A program made the position numbers and the translations under genes. The notes beneath the pieces are model-generated. The model had not been told where the DNA came from and did no database searches. It saw only the letters and a program-made list of their open reading frames with translations. Shown here piece after piece: positions 1-5,629 of a DNA stretch of 6,706 bases. Every line of letters starts with the position of its first letter. The first letter of the stretch is position 1. The stretch is taken from assembly GCA_007119075.1 (NCBI GenBank), contig SKQJ01000429.1:1-6706 (forward strand), written 5' to 3'. Source of the DNA: Bacteroidales bacterium. Lineage in GTDB: Bacteria; Bacteroidota; Bacteroidia; Bacteroidales; PUMT01.

Positions 1-158
1 AGCAGGTGGCCGTCGGTCAACAGTCCGATAAGCATGCTGTCGGTCAAATGCTTCTGGCCGACAATCACTTTGGCCATCTCCCGGTTTATGGTGTCAATGA
101 AAGAGCTTTCCCTGCTGATTCGCTCATTTAGTTCCTTTATATCAATTGATTCGTCCAT
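1..158 (-). CDS. MoxR-family AAA+ ATPase, N-terminal fragment (cut by window edge)
   Basis: Reading leftward from the ATG at 158-156 gives 52 complete codons before the window ends. The translation begins MDESIDIKELNERISRES and reaches VIVGQKHLTDSMLIGLLTDG at residues 31-50. This is the conserved entry to MoxR AAA+ domains, where a V-G-Q segment and a 'GLL..GH(L/V)L' strand precede the Walker A loop. Walker A, Walker B and the sensors lie outside the window, so catalytic competence cannot be judged. MoxR ATPases are thought to act as chaperone-like factors that mature or activate partner proteins, often alongside von Willebrand factor A domain proteins; any such partner would be off the left edge. 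The start is supported by the family's usual 30-residue lead before V-G-Q. No Shine-Dalgarno sequence precedes it, as is usual in Bacteroidetes. Family assignment is firm; the specific subfamily is not. Confidence 0.85.
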   Translation of the reverse strand, partial: MDESIDIKELNERISRESSFIDTINREMAKVIVGQKHLTDSMLIGLLTDGHL

Positions 159-476
159 ATGGTTGTTTTGAATTGGTGATAATCGTGCCTGTTTTTCAGA
201 ATGAATTCCTTGCGAAACCTGTCCCCGATACTCAAGACCAGCGGAAAGAGCCGATATTGACAATTAACGCGCCCGGAATATTGTTATTTCGGACTTTTTC
301 GTTAAAAGTTGTTAAGCCGCCGCTCCTGTCTGATCTCCGCATGACGGTTTTCAAAAAATTTGCCAAACCAGGTACAAATATCGCTTTTTCCGGAAAAATG
401 ACAAACTGACAATATTATTTGGATTTGTACTCACCGAAATCTGTTTTATATTTAACCCCTCATTCCACGCACTGGT
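159..476. other. Intergenic region between divergent moxR-like and transporter genes
   Basis: About 318 bp with no credible coding sequence: the open frames here have compositions unlike any family I recognise, and they run into genes on the other strand. It should carry the promoters of both divergent genes. I find one reasonable plus-strand promoter near 425-454 (listed separately) and no convincing minus-strand TAnnTTTG box for the moxR-like gene. Three TGACAA hexamers occur (258-263, 399-404, 407-412), the last two spaced 8 bp apart. I cannot say whether they matter. Confidence 0.6.
425..454 (+). promoter_or_regulatory. Putative Bacteroidetes-type promoter of the BASS transporter operon
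   Basis: A TTG at 425-427 is followed after 19 bp by TATATTTA at 447-454. This matches the Bacteroidetes primary sigma-factor pattern (-33 TTG, about 19-21 bp, -7 TAnnTTTG) with one mismatch in the last base. Transcription would begin around 460, leaving a leader of under 20 nt to the ATG at 477, or about 45 nt to the alternative ATG at 507. It is a pattern match only; AT-rich intergenic DNA gives such matches by chance. Confidence 0.35.
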
Positions 477-1460
477 ATGAAGCCGGCTGCGGATAAAAAA
501 AGAGCTATGTACGAAACCCTGTCGGCCATTGACAATATAAGGCTGAATTTCAGTGAAGGAGGTCTCCTGTATATGAACATAACCCTGGCCTGCATTATGT
601 TCGGGGTAGCCATGGAGATCAACATGGATAATTTCAAGAAGATCTTTCTCGACCCGAAACCGGCCATGCTGGGAATAGTTTCTCAATTCCTGTTGTTGCC
701 GGCGCTGACCTTCGGTCTGGTAGTGATGCTGAATCCCCCTCCCTCCATCGCCATGGGCATGATACTCATTGCTGCCTGTCCGGGAGGCAATGTTTCCAAC
801 TTCATTTCATCCCTGGCAAAAGCAAATATCGCACTGTCGGTTGGCCTTACCGCATTTGCCACTCTTTCGGCCACATTCTTCACCCCTTTCAATTTTGCCT
901 TCTGGGGGGGAATGTATGTTCGCTTTTATCAGAAAGCCGGGCATCTCAACATTCCGATCCATATCGATTTTCTGGAGATGGCCAAAACGGTCTTTATTCT
1001 TCTGGGAATTCCGCTTATCGCGGGAATGTGGGTTTCCTCGAAATTTCCAGGTTTTGCCCGCAGAAATATGAAAAGGATCAGGATAACTTCCCTGGTGCTT
1101 TACCTTTCATTTATTGCCGGAGCGCTTGTGGCAAACCTTGAGCATTTCACCGCCGTCATTTTCCCGATCGGACTGCTGGTTTTGCTGCTCAATGTCCAGA
1201 CCCTGTCGACCGGGTATATAGTCGGCACGGTTGCGGGAGTCTCCAGGCCCGACAGGAGAACTCTGAGCATTGAAACCGGCATCCAGAACAGCGGACTGGC
1301 ACTGATTCTTATCTTTAATTTATTCCATGGCAACGGGGGAATGGCATTTATGGCTGCCTGGTGGGGCATCTGGCAGATGGTGAGCGGACTTCTGGTTGCC
1401 CTGATACTCCGGCGGATAGCACTCCCCTCAACCGGCTGGCTGGAAGCAAAAATAAGGTGA
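477..1460 (+). CDS. BASS-family sodium symporter (bile acid:sodium symporter superfamily)
   Basis: This 327-residue protein is almost entirely hydrophobic, with about nine or ten membrane segments, and is an inner-membrane carrier of the BASS/SBF family. The family signature is clear: C101-P-G-G-N-V-S-N108 at the first helix crossover, followed by S121 and T125, then a second crossover with E266-T-G-I-Q270-N. By alignment from memory with the bacterial ASBT structure from Neisseria, Q70, S107, N108, S121, T125, E266 and Q270 fall on the residues that bind the two sodium ions, so Na+-coupled transport is a reasonable prediction. The substrate is not visible: BASS members carry bile acids, pyruvate, pantoate, glycolate and other organic anions. 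An in-frame TAA at 453-455 bounds the start; M11 (507, MYETL) is an equally plausible start because the first ten residues are a lysine-rich extension. The stop TGA overlaps the next ATG by one base, indicating co-translation with the prenol kinase-DUF92 fusion. Confidence 0.85.
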   Translation: MKPAADKKRAMYETLSAIDNIRLNFSEGGLLYMNITLACIMFGVAMEINMDNFKKIFLDPKPAMLGIVSQFLLLPALTFGLVVMLNPPPSIAMGMILIAACPGGNVSNFISSLAKANIALSVGLTAFATLSATFFTPFNFAFWGGMYVRFYQKAGHLNIPIHIDFLEMAKTVFILLGIPLIAGMWVSSKFPGFARRNMKRIRITSLVLYLSFIAGALVANLEHFTAVIFPIGLLVLLLNVQTLSTGYIVGTVAGVSRPDRRTLSIETGIQNSGLALILIFNLFHGNGGMAFMAAWWGIWQMVSGLLVALILRRIALPSTGWLEAKIR

Positions 1461-2776
1461 TGCAGTCATATGACAGTCCAGCGGTCAGAAAACCGGTCCA
1501 TTTCATAACCGGCTGCCTGATACTTGCGTTGTCTTATGTTTTGCAAAGGGACACATTGTTTCTGCTCATCATTGCCGGGGCAGCCTTTTCTTTTGCAACA
1601 TTCAATTACGGCCGGTTTGATCCGCTTCACAAGACACCCTGGTCCAGTCTCGGCACCCTGTTTTATCCGCTCGGAGTGATATCATCGTTCCTTATCCTGT
1701 ATCATCAGCCTGTATGCTTTTTCAGGGCGGTGATCATGGTGCTTACCGTTTCCGATATTGCCGCCTGGCTGGCTGGGCAGAAGATAAAAAAATTCAATGT
1801 CCGCTTCAGGGTTTGGCATGACAAAAAAAGCATGTGGGGCTCAGTGGCCTTTGCCGTTTCCTCCATCCCTGTCTGGCTCATTTTTCTTCCCTCCCTGAAT
1901 CCGGCCGGAATTGCGTGGTTTTTGCTTCTGGTAGTCGTTTCGGTGAATTTTGAGGCTGTTTCATACAGGGGATCCGATAATTTAACGATTCCCCTGGGAT
2001 TGTCGCTCTTCTTGTTGATTTCTGAAAACCAAACGTTTAACCCATCATTGATTTTAATTATAATACTGTTTTTTGCCGCAGGATGCTTTCTGCTTTACAA
2101 ATGGCACATCCTTGACCGTTTAGCCAGTCTGTCGGCCTACCTGCTCGGGATCTGGTTTGCGCTCATGGGATTTGAATGGCTGGTTCCCGTGCTGTTCTTC
2201 TTTGTCTCTTCGGTTTTGTTTACCAGGCTGCACACCTTCCTTTCAAAAAGGAAAAGATCGTCAGGCAGGCGCGATTTTTGGCAGGTGCTGGCAAATATTA
2301 TCTGGGCATTGTTGAGCTCGGTCCTTTTTATGATAACACAGAATGAACTTTTCATTTACTTTTTCATCGCGCTCCTGGCGGCGGTAACGGCCGACACCTG
2401 GGCAAGCGAACTGGGGCCCCTGTTTAATAAAAAGTGCTTTTCGGTTGCAGATTTCAGGATGCACGCCGCCGGTACAACCGGTGGGATTTCGGCAGGCGGA
2501 ACAATGGCGGCGCTGTTTGCTTCTGCAGCCGTATCTATGATCTCCCTTTACCTTTTCTTTGGCGAATTAAGCATCGCTGTTCTGGCAATCCTGGCCGCCT
2601 CCGGCTTTCTGGCCTGTTTTGCCGATACTTTTGCGGGGGCCTTTATTGAAGGAAAGCTGTTGAGATCGAAGATTTTTGGCCGGGGCGGCAGAGGACCGAC
2701 CCCGAATGACCTGGTAAACATCATCGGTTCGGCCACAGCACCGCTGTTTTTTTTCATAATATCCCGGGTTGCATGA
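1460..2776 (+). CDS. Prenol (phytol/dolichol-type) kinase - DUF92 (VTE6-like) fusion membrane protein
   Basis: The 438-residue polytopic membrane protein has two recognisable halves. Residues 1-200 resemble CTP-dependent polyprenol/phytol kinases (VTE5, dolichol kinase): R10-K-x-x-H14 at the start of the first helix, then S98-D99-I-A-A, then K122-K-S124-M-W-G127-S128-V-A-F, matching the family's '(G)D..A...G' and 'KS.eGS.A.f' nucleotide-site motifs. Residues of roughly 210-438 are a DUF92 domain, the family of plant VTE6 phytyl-phosphate kinase: A311-D-T-W-A-S-E-L-G319, G338-T-T-G-G-I-S-A-G-G-T348, A388-D-T-F-A-G-A-F-I-E-G398 and N416-D-L-V-N-I-I-G-S. Known family activities would convert a prenol to its monophosphate and then its diphosphate. 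The ATG at 1460-1462 shares its A with the upstream TGA; an in-frame ATG at 1361 would add 33 residues wholly inside the transporter gene and is rejected. The family assignment is strong; the prenol substrate (phytol, geranylgeraniol, farnesol or longer) is inferred and open. Confidence 0.85.
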   Translation: MQSYDSPAVRKPVHFITGCLILALSYVLQRDTLFLLIIAGAAFSFATFNYGRFDPLHKTPWSSLGTLFYPLGVISSFLILYHQPVCFFRAVIMVLTVSDIAAWLAGQKIKKFNVRFRVWHDKKSMWGSVAFAVSSIPVWLIFLPSLNPAGIAWFLLLVVVSVNFEAVSYRGSDNLTIPLGLSLFLLISENQTFNPSLILIIILFFAAGCFLLYKWHILDRLASLSAYLLGIWFALMGFEWLVPVLFFFVSSVLFTRLHTFLSKRKRSSGRRDFWQVLANIIWALLSSVLFMITQNELFIYFFIALLAAVTADTWASELGPLFNKKCFSVADFRMHAAGTTGGISAGGTMAALFASAAVSMISLYLFFGELSIAVLAILAASGFLACFADTFAGAFIEGKLLRSKIFGRGGRGPTPNDLVNIIGSATAPLFFFIISRVA

Positions 2777-2805
2777 CCGGCGGGCCCGGAAGGGGGCGGC
2801 CTCAT

Positions 2806-3735
2806 TTAGTTCAGTGCAATGTAAATTACAAAGGCAACTACAAGCAGCAGGGAAAAAGCCAGATGAATAAGCACAGTCAGCTTTGCCCCCTTTTTCAGGC
2901 GGTCAGGCATGTCATGATATTTTGTTATTATCCTTGCGGCCCGGGGAAATATCAGTATGTAGGGTACAAGGGCAATAAGGAAAACCCATCCGCTTCCGGG
3001 GTAGAACAGGGAAATAAGCAGGATATTGATTATTATCGCCCCCTGCACGACCACATACGACCACGAGGTGAACCCTGAACCCATCCGGGATGCAACGCCG
3101 TGCTTACCTCCCTGGCGGTCGGCATCCAGATCTATCAGCTGTCCGGCCAGCAGGATCGATGAAGTGCTGAGCCCGGTAGCCGGCATGAGCAACAGCACCT
3201 GCGGATGAAAGCTCACGCCCTGGCCTATGGTTGCAATAAGTATGGCCATGGGGCCAAACGCAAGCCACACAAAAAACTCACCCAGTCCCCGGTAGGCCAG
3301 TTTTACCGGAGGAGCGGTATAATACTTGCTGAAAAAAGCAGACAGCAGGAACAATGTCCAAAGATGAGGCCGCAGAGCCGGCTCCACAAAAAATGTCAGG
3401 ATCACCGTACCGGCAAAGGCAATTGCCAGTCCCCCGCGGGCAAGAAAAAACATCCGGCCCATAAGTCCCGGATTGTCGAGCAACACTCCCGAGCCTCCGC
3501 TCGATTCATTGCGGTGGACATTGACCTTGTCGGTTCCCTGGATGGTGTCATATATATCATTGTAAACATTCGTAGCCACATGCAACCCGACGCCAATAAC
3601 TGTTACAAGGATGAAGCCGGCTATATCAAACCGGCCGGTAATGCTTACTGCCAAAAGAGTGCCCGCAAAAACGGGCGCAAGAATGGAGCTCAGAAACGGG
3701 GCTCTGATCATTTTTAATATCCCGGGATTTTTCAT
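2806..3735 (-). CDS. menA: UbiA-superfamily prenyltransferase, MenA-like (1,4-dihydroxy-2-naphthoate prenyltransferase family)
   Basis: The 309-residue integral membrane protein has about eight or nine hydrophobic helices. Both Asp-rich, Mg2+-diphosphate binding loops of the UbiA superfamily are present: N56-V-Y-N59-D60-I-Y-D63-T-I-Q-G-T-D69, which parallels the MenA pattern N-x-x-N-D-x-x-D-x-x-x-G-T-D, and D202-L-D204-A-D206-R-Q-G-G-K211 with downstream A-S-R-M-G. The central segment Y138-Y-T-A-P-P-V plus G150-L-G-E-F-F-V-W and G161-P-M-A is also typical. MenA attaches a polyprenyl chain from its diphosphate to 1,4-dihydroxy-2-naphthoate, with loss of CO2, in menaquinone synthesis. No men genes flank it, so the aromatic acceptor is unproven; it could be a second quinone or lipid prenyltransferase. 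The first ATG is used; M9 is an alternative nearer the family's usual 'RAPFL' start. The gene converges on the prenol kinase-DUF92 gene with 29 bp between the stops, and lies 110 bp downstream of rnpB on the same strand. The gene symbol is tentative. Confidence 0.78.
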   Translation of the reverse strand: MKNPGILKMIRAPFLSSILAPVFAGTLLAVSITGRFDIAGFILVTVIGVGLHVATNVYNDIYDTIQGTDKVNVHRNESSGGSGVLLDNPGLMGRMFFLARGGLAIAFAGTVILTFFVEPALRPHLWTLFLLSAFFSKYYTAPPVKLAYRGLGEFFVWLAFGPMAILIATIGQGVSFHPQVLLLMPATGLSTSSILLAGQLIDLDADRQGGKHGVASRMGSGFTSWSYVVVQGAIIINILLISLFYPGSGWVFLIALVPYILIFPRAARIITKYHDMPDRLKKGAKLTVLIHLAFSLLLVVAFVIYIALN

Positions 3736-3835
3736 ACGGATAACTGTAGGTTAATGGTTAAAGTCTCATTGGAAGTTACGCGCCAGAGGTTTGCATTGTA
3801 AAATGCCCGGATGACGCAGAGTCCTGGAACTGCCT

Positions 3836-3854
3836 AAAAAAAAATCAGCAGGCC
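3836..3854 (-). terminator. Putative rnpB terminator: P1 3' strand followed by a U9 run
   Basis: On the minus strand, the last helix strand of the RNase P RNA (GGCCUGCUGA, 3854-3845) is followed immediately by nine T residues (3844-3836). The T run after a GC-rich strand looks like an intrinsic terminator, although the pairing partner is the distant 5' P1 strand rather than a local hairpin arm. Confidence 0.4.
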
Positions 3855-4237
3855 TGTAAGCCGGGTTCTGTATCCCCGAAGGGATTTCCATCATTTGTCT
3901 GGGACAGCCGTTGCCGGCTGCCTCTGGCGGCCTACCCCTTCCGGAATCCCTGCCGCAACAGGGAACCAGGGCGGGCAGCCCTGTGCTTCCGGCGTACCGG
4001 AAGACCCGGAATATACATGGCCTCACAGCTCATGGGATGGACGGCTCCGCATGTCACCATGCGGACCGGTGAGCTCTTACCTCACCTTTTCACCCTTACC
4101 CCGGAAACCGGGGCGGTTATTTTCTCTTCCACTTTGCCATACCCTCGCGGGTATCTTCCTGTTAGGAAGCATGATGCCCTTTGCTGCCCGGACTTTCCTC
4201 CCCCCGCAGTTACGGGAGGCGATGGAACGGCCTGCTG
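3846..4237 (-). ncRNA. rnpB: RNase P RNA, class A (rnpB)
   Basis: This is the catalytic RNA of RNase P, which removes 5' leaders from tRNA precursors. Read on the minus strand, it has the universal landmarks in order. P1 5' strand CAGCAGGCC is at 4237-4229. GAGGAAAGTCCGGGC, which holds the 5' half of P4, is at about 4201-4187. GGTAAGGGTGAAAAGGTGAG and the following GTAAGAGC, from the conserved P11/J11-12 core, are at 4100-4073. The region of GGTAGGCCGCC lies near 3940, AGACAAATGATGG near 3900, and the near-invariant ACAGAACCCGGCTTAC, which holds the 3' half of P4, is at 3871-3856. The final GGCCTGCTG at 3854-3846 pairs perfectly with the 5' P1 strand over nine bases, extendable to ten by a U-A pair. 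The length of about 392 nt fits class A RNAs. Ends are set by P1, so the true 5' end may differ by a few bases. Reading frames crossing this RNA on either strand are not genes. Confidence 0.96.
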
Positions 4238-4268
4238 AGTTCTCTGTGCATTCTGTAATACTCTTTAA

Positions 4269-4297
4269 CAAATTATGTGCCAGTCAGCCGCACACAA
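4269..4297 (-). promoter_or_regulatory. Putative promoter of rnpB
   Basis: On the minus strand a TTG (4297-4295) is followed after exactly 19 bp by TAATTTG (4275-4269), close to the Bacteroidetes -7 consensus TAnnTTTG but one base short between TA and TTTG. Transcription would start about 25-30 nt before P1, implying a short 5' leader to be trimmed. This is the best promoter-like site in the 131 bp between the smr stop and rnpB, where I see no tRNA or other gene. Confidence 0.35.
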
Positions 4298-4368
4298 AAA
4301 CTGGTCCGGTCATTTCTACGCTGATCTGCAAACCCGGAGCCCGGATCGTTAAGCCTGTTGCTTCGGGG

Positions 4369-5541
4369 CTACCTGACAATTACCATCGTTGCCCCGTAAC
4401 CATACTCCCGGAACGATGCATCCTGGTACTTCAGCCTGGGGTATTTCCTGTCAAGCGTTTTGCGAAGCTCATATTTGAGCTTTCCGCCGCCAACTCCGTG
4501 AATGAAAATAATCCGCCTGGTCTTGCCCCTTATCGCTCCCTCCAGCGCTGTGGCAAACCGCGACATCTGCGCTTCAAGCACCTCCCTTCCCGACATGCCT
4601 GCATGATCATCGACCAGTTCCTCAATATGAAGATCAATTTCCTCGATAAGAGGATCGGTTTTTTCCTTTTTGACTTCGGGCTGCGGCTTAATATCCTTTT
4701 CTGAAATTATGCGGGCTGCTTCCTGTTCAGATATCTTTCTGGTCTCCCTCTCGTGAGCATCTGAGATAACCGGGATTATGCAGGCTTTTTCATCAAAAAA
4801 TTCATTGACGGCAACAAGCCCTTCGCCGTAAACGATGGCCGGATCCACTTCAACTTCCCTCTGGGAGGGAGATACCGGGGTGAAAATACCATCAATGAAA
4901 AACAGGGCCTGAACCCGGAAGGAGATAAAGGCGTTTAACTGATCACGGTCAAAACCGGCTATGAATATCTTGGTGTCGGCCTCAATCATGCCGGCTTTAA
5001 GCGTACGATAATAATCATCCTGCCTGATCATAAGGTTGCAAAGCACATTGAAAACGCTGTCGTTTATCAGCCAGGCTTCAATCTTGCCCCCCTGGCCGGT
5101 TTCGACGAAGGCAAGCAGCAGGTTTCTTTCAGGCGCTGCCGCGCCTGTCCGTTCGCCCGGGGCCAGGGAAGATATACCCGGATCGCCTTTGGCATTGCCG
5201 GTTTCGGTCGACGGGCTCCCGGGGGAATAAAACGAGCGAAGATCAGCTGCCGCTTCCCTTTCCGGCTTCCTGTCAGTATCGGTTTCTTGTTCATCTTCCT
5301 TCCGGCTTTCACGGCGGAACGCCGGAATGTCCTGCCCCTTCGGCCCGGGGAAAGCCTTTGCCGGGCTCTCAGAAGAGGCTCCCGGACGCTTTTCGGCCAG
5401 AATAAGCTCCTTGACCGGCACGGGCATCTCGAAACCGTCGGCGGTCATAACCATGGCCGTTTTTTCATCCCTGAATGCGGTAATTGTTCCGCCACCGGTA
5501 TCATTCAGAAATTTCACCCTGTCACCTCTGTTTAAATGCAT
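4369..5541 (-). CDS. DUF2027 domain protein with C-terminal Smr (MutS2-like) domain
   Basis: The 390-residue soluble protein has three parts. Residues 1-50 (MHLNRGDRVKFLNDTGGGTI onward, with D-G-F-E-M-P-V-P-V) form the small SH3-like barrel that opens DUF2027 proteins. Residues about 51-138 are a charged, Pro/Ser/Glu-rich, probably disordered linker. Residues 139-260 form the second DUF2027 beta-rich domain. After another charged linker, residues 300-390 are an Smr domain with all three hallmarks: D303-L-H305, I347-H-G-V-G-G-G353-K-L, and G383-A-T385 near the end. Smr domains bind nucleic acid and in several proteins act as endonucleases on DNA or mRNA, including at stalled or collided ribosomes; the role of this Bacteroidetes architecture is not established to my knowledge. 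I chose the ATG at 5541-5539 because DUF2027 begins there; an in-frame ATG at 5595 would add 18 residues that look like promoter DNA. The gene is divergent from queA and followed by rnpB on the same strand. Confidence 0.88.
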   Translation of the reverse strand: MHLNRGDRVKFLNDTGGGTITAFRDEKTAMVMTADGFEMPVPVKELILAEKRPGASSESPAKAFPGPKGQDIPAFRRESRKEDEQETDTDRKPEREAAADLRSFYSPGSPSTETGNAKGDPGISSLAPGERTGAAAPERNLLLAFVETGQGGKIEAWLINDSVFNVLCNLMIRQDDYYRTLKAGMIEADTKIFIAGFDRDQLNAFISFRVQALFFIDGIFTPVSPSQREVEVDPAIVYGEGLVAVNEFFDEKACIIPVISDAHERETRKISEQEAARIISEKDIKPQPEVKKEKTDPLIEEIDLHIEELVDDHAGMSGREVLEAQMSRFATALEGAIRGKTRRIIFIHGVGGGKLKYELRKTLDRKYPRLKYQDASFREYGYGATMVIVR

Positions 5542-5567
5542 TTTGCTTTTTTGGTTTATTCGCAGTG

Positions 5568-5575
5568 TAAAAATA
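5568..5575 (-). promoter_or_regulatory. Putative -7 box of the DUF2027-Smr gene
   Basis: The minus-strand octamer TATTTTTA fits TAnnTTTG with one mismatch and would place the transcription start about 20 nt before the chosen ATG at 5541. No TTG is found 19-21 bp upstream, so support is weak. It lies only 2 bp from the opposing queA -7 box. Confidence 0.25.
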
Positions 5576-5577
5576 GT

Positions 5578-5585
5578 TAATTTTG
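5578..5585 (+). promoter_or_regulatory. Putative -7 box of the queA-like gene
   Basis: TAATTTTG is an exact match to the Bacteroidetes -7 consensus TAnnTTTG. The nearest upstream TTG (5551-5553) is 24 bp away, longer than the usual 19-21 bp, so the -33 element is doubtful. Transcription from here would start near 5592 and give a leader of about 38 nt containing a short hairpin (5599-5612). Confidence 0.4.
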
Positions 5586-5598
5586 CGCTAAACATAAG

Positions 5599-5612
5599 GG
5601 CAGTTCACTGCC
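5599..5612 (+). other. Short leader hairpin upstream of the queA-like start codon
   Basis: GGCAG-TTCA-CTGCC forms a perfect 5-bp stem with a four-base loop, extendable by a G-T wobble. It ends 17 bp before the ATG at 5630 and would lie inside the 5' leader. It is too short to be called a riboswitch; a preQ1 riboswitch would need a preQ1-binding core that I do not see here. Confidence 0.3.
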
Positions 5613-5629
5613 TCTTTGCCTGCCTTCGG

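Noticed and set aside
146..409. Plus-strand 87-codon open frame in the left intergenic region
   Set aside because: It starts antisense inside the moxR-like gene, shows no domain or coding-like composition, and no promoter or start context supports it.
258..412. Three TGACAA hexamers (258, 399, 407) as a possible operator array
   Set aside because: The spacing is irregular apart from one 8-bp pair, and the same string recurs inside coding sequence near 529, so chance is sufficient.
553..575. GAAGGAGG followed by ATG at 573, a Shine-Dalgarno-like start inside the BASS gene
   Set aside because: The bases encode a Ser-Glu-Gly-Gly segment that reads as part of the conserved N-terminus, and Bacteroidetes rarely use Shine-Dalgarno sites; starting at 573 would remove it.
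1361..1459. Upstream ATG that would extend the prenol kinase-DUF92 protein by 33 residues
   Set aside because: The extension lies wholly within the transporter gene in another frame, and the RKxxH motif that opens the kinase family follows the ATG at 1460 directly.
2763..2806. GC-rich inverted repeat (CCGGG...CCCGG) between the convergent genes as a bidirectional terminator
   Set aside because: The stem is only 5 bp with a 16-base loop and no T run on either side, and it partly overlaps coding sequence.
3205..3717. Plus-strand 170-codon open frame
   Set aside because: It is antisense to the prenyltransferase gene, strongly basic and without hydrophobic or domain structure; it is a shadow of a membrane-protein gene.
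4238..4368. tRNA or small RNA between rnpB and the smr gene
   Set aside because: No cloverleaf can be drawn and no T-loop GTTCRA motif is present in a suitable context; only a candidate promoter was found.
3895..4704. Plus-strand open frame of 269 codons
   Set aside because: It runs antisense through most of the RNase P RNA and into the 3' end of the smr gene. Its translation is low-complexity and matches no family, so it is a chance frame.
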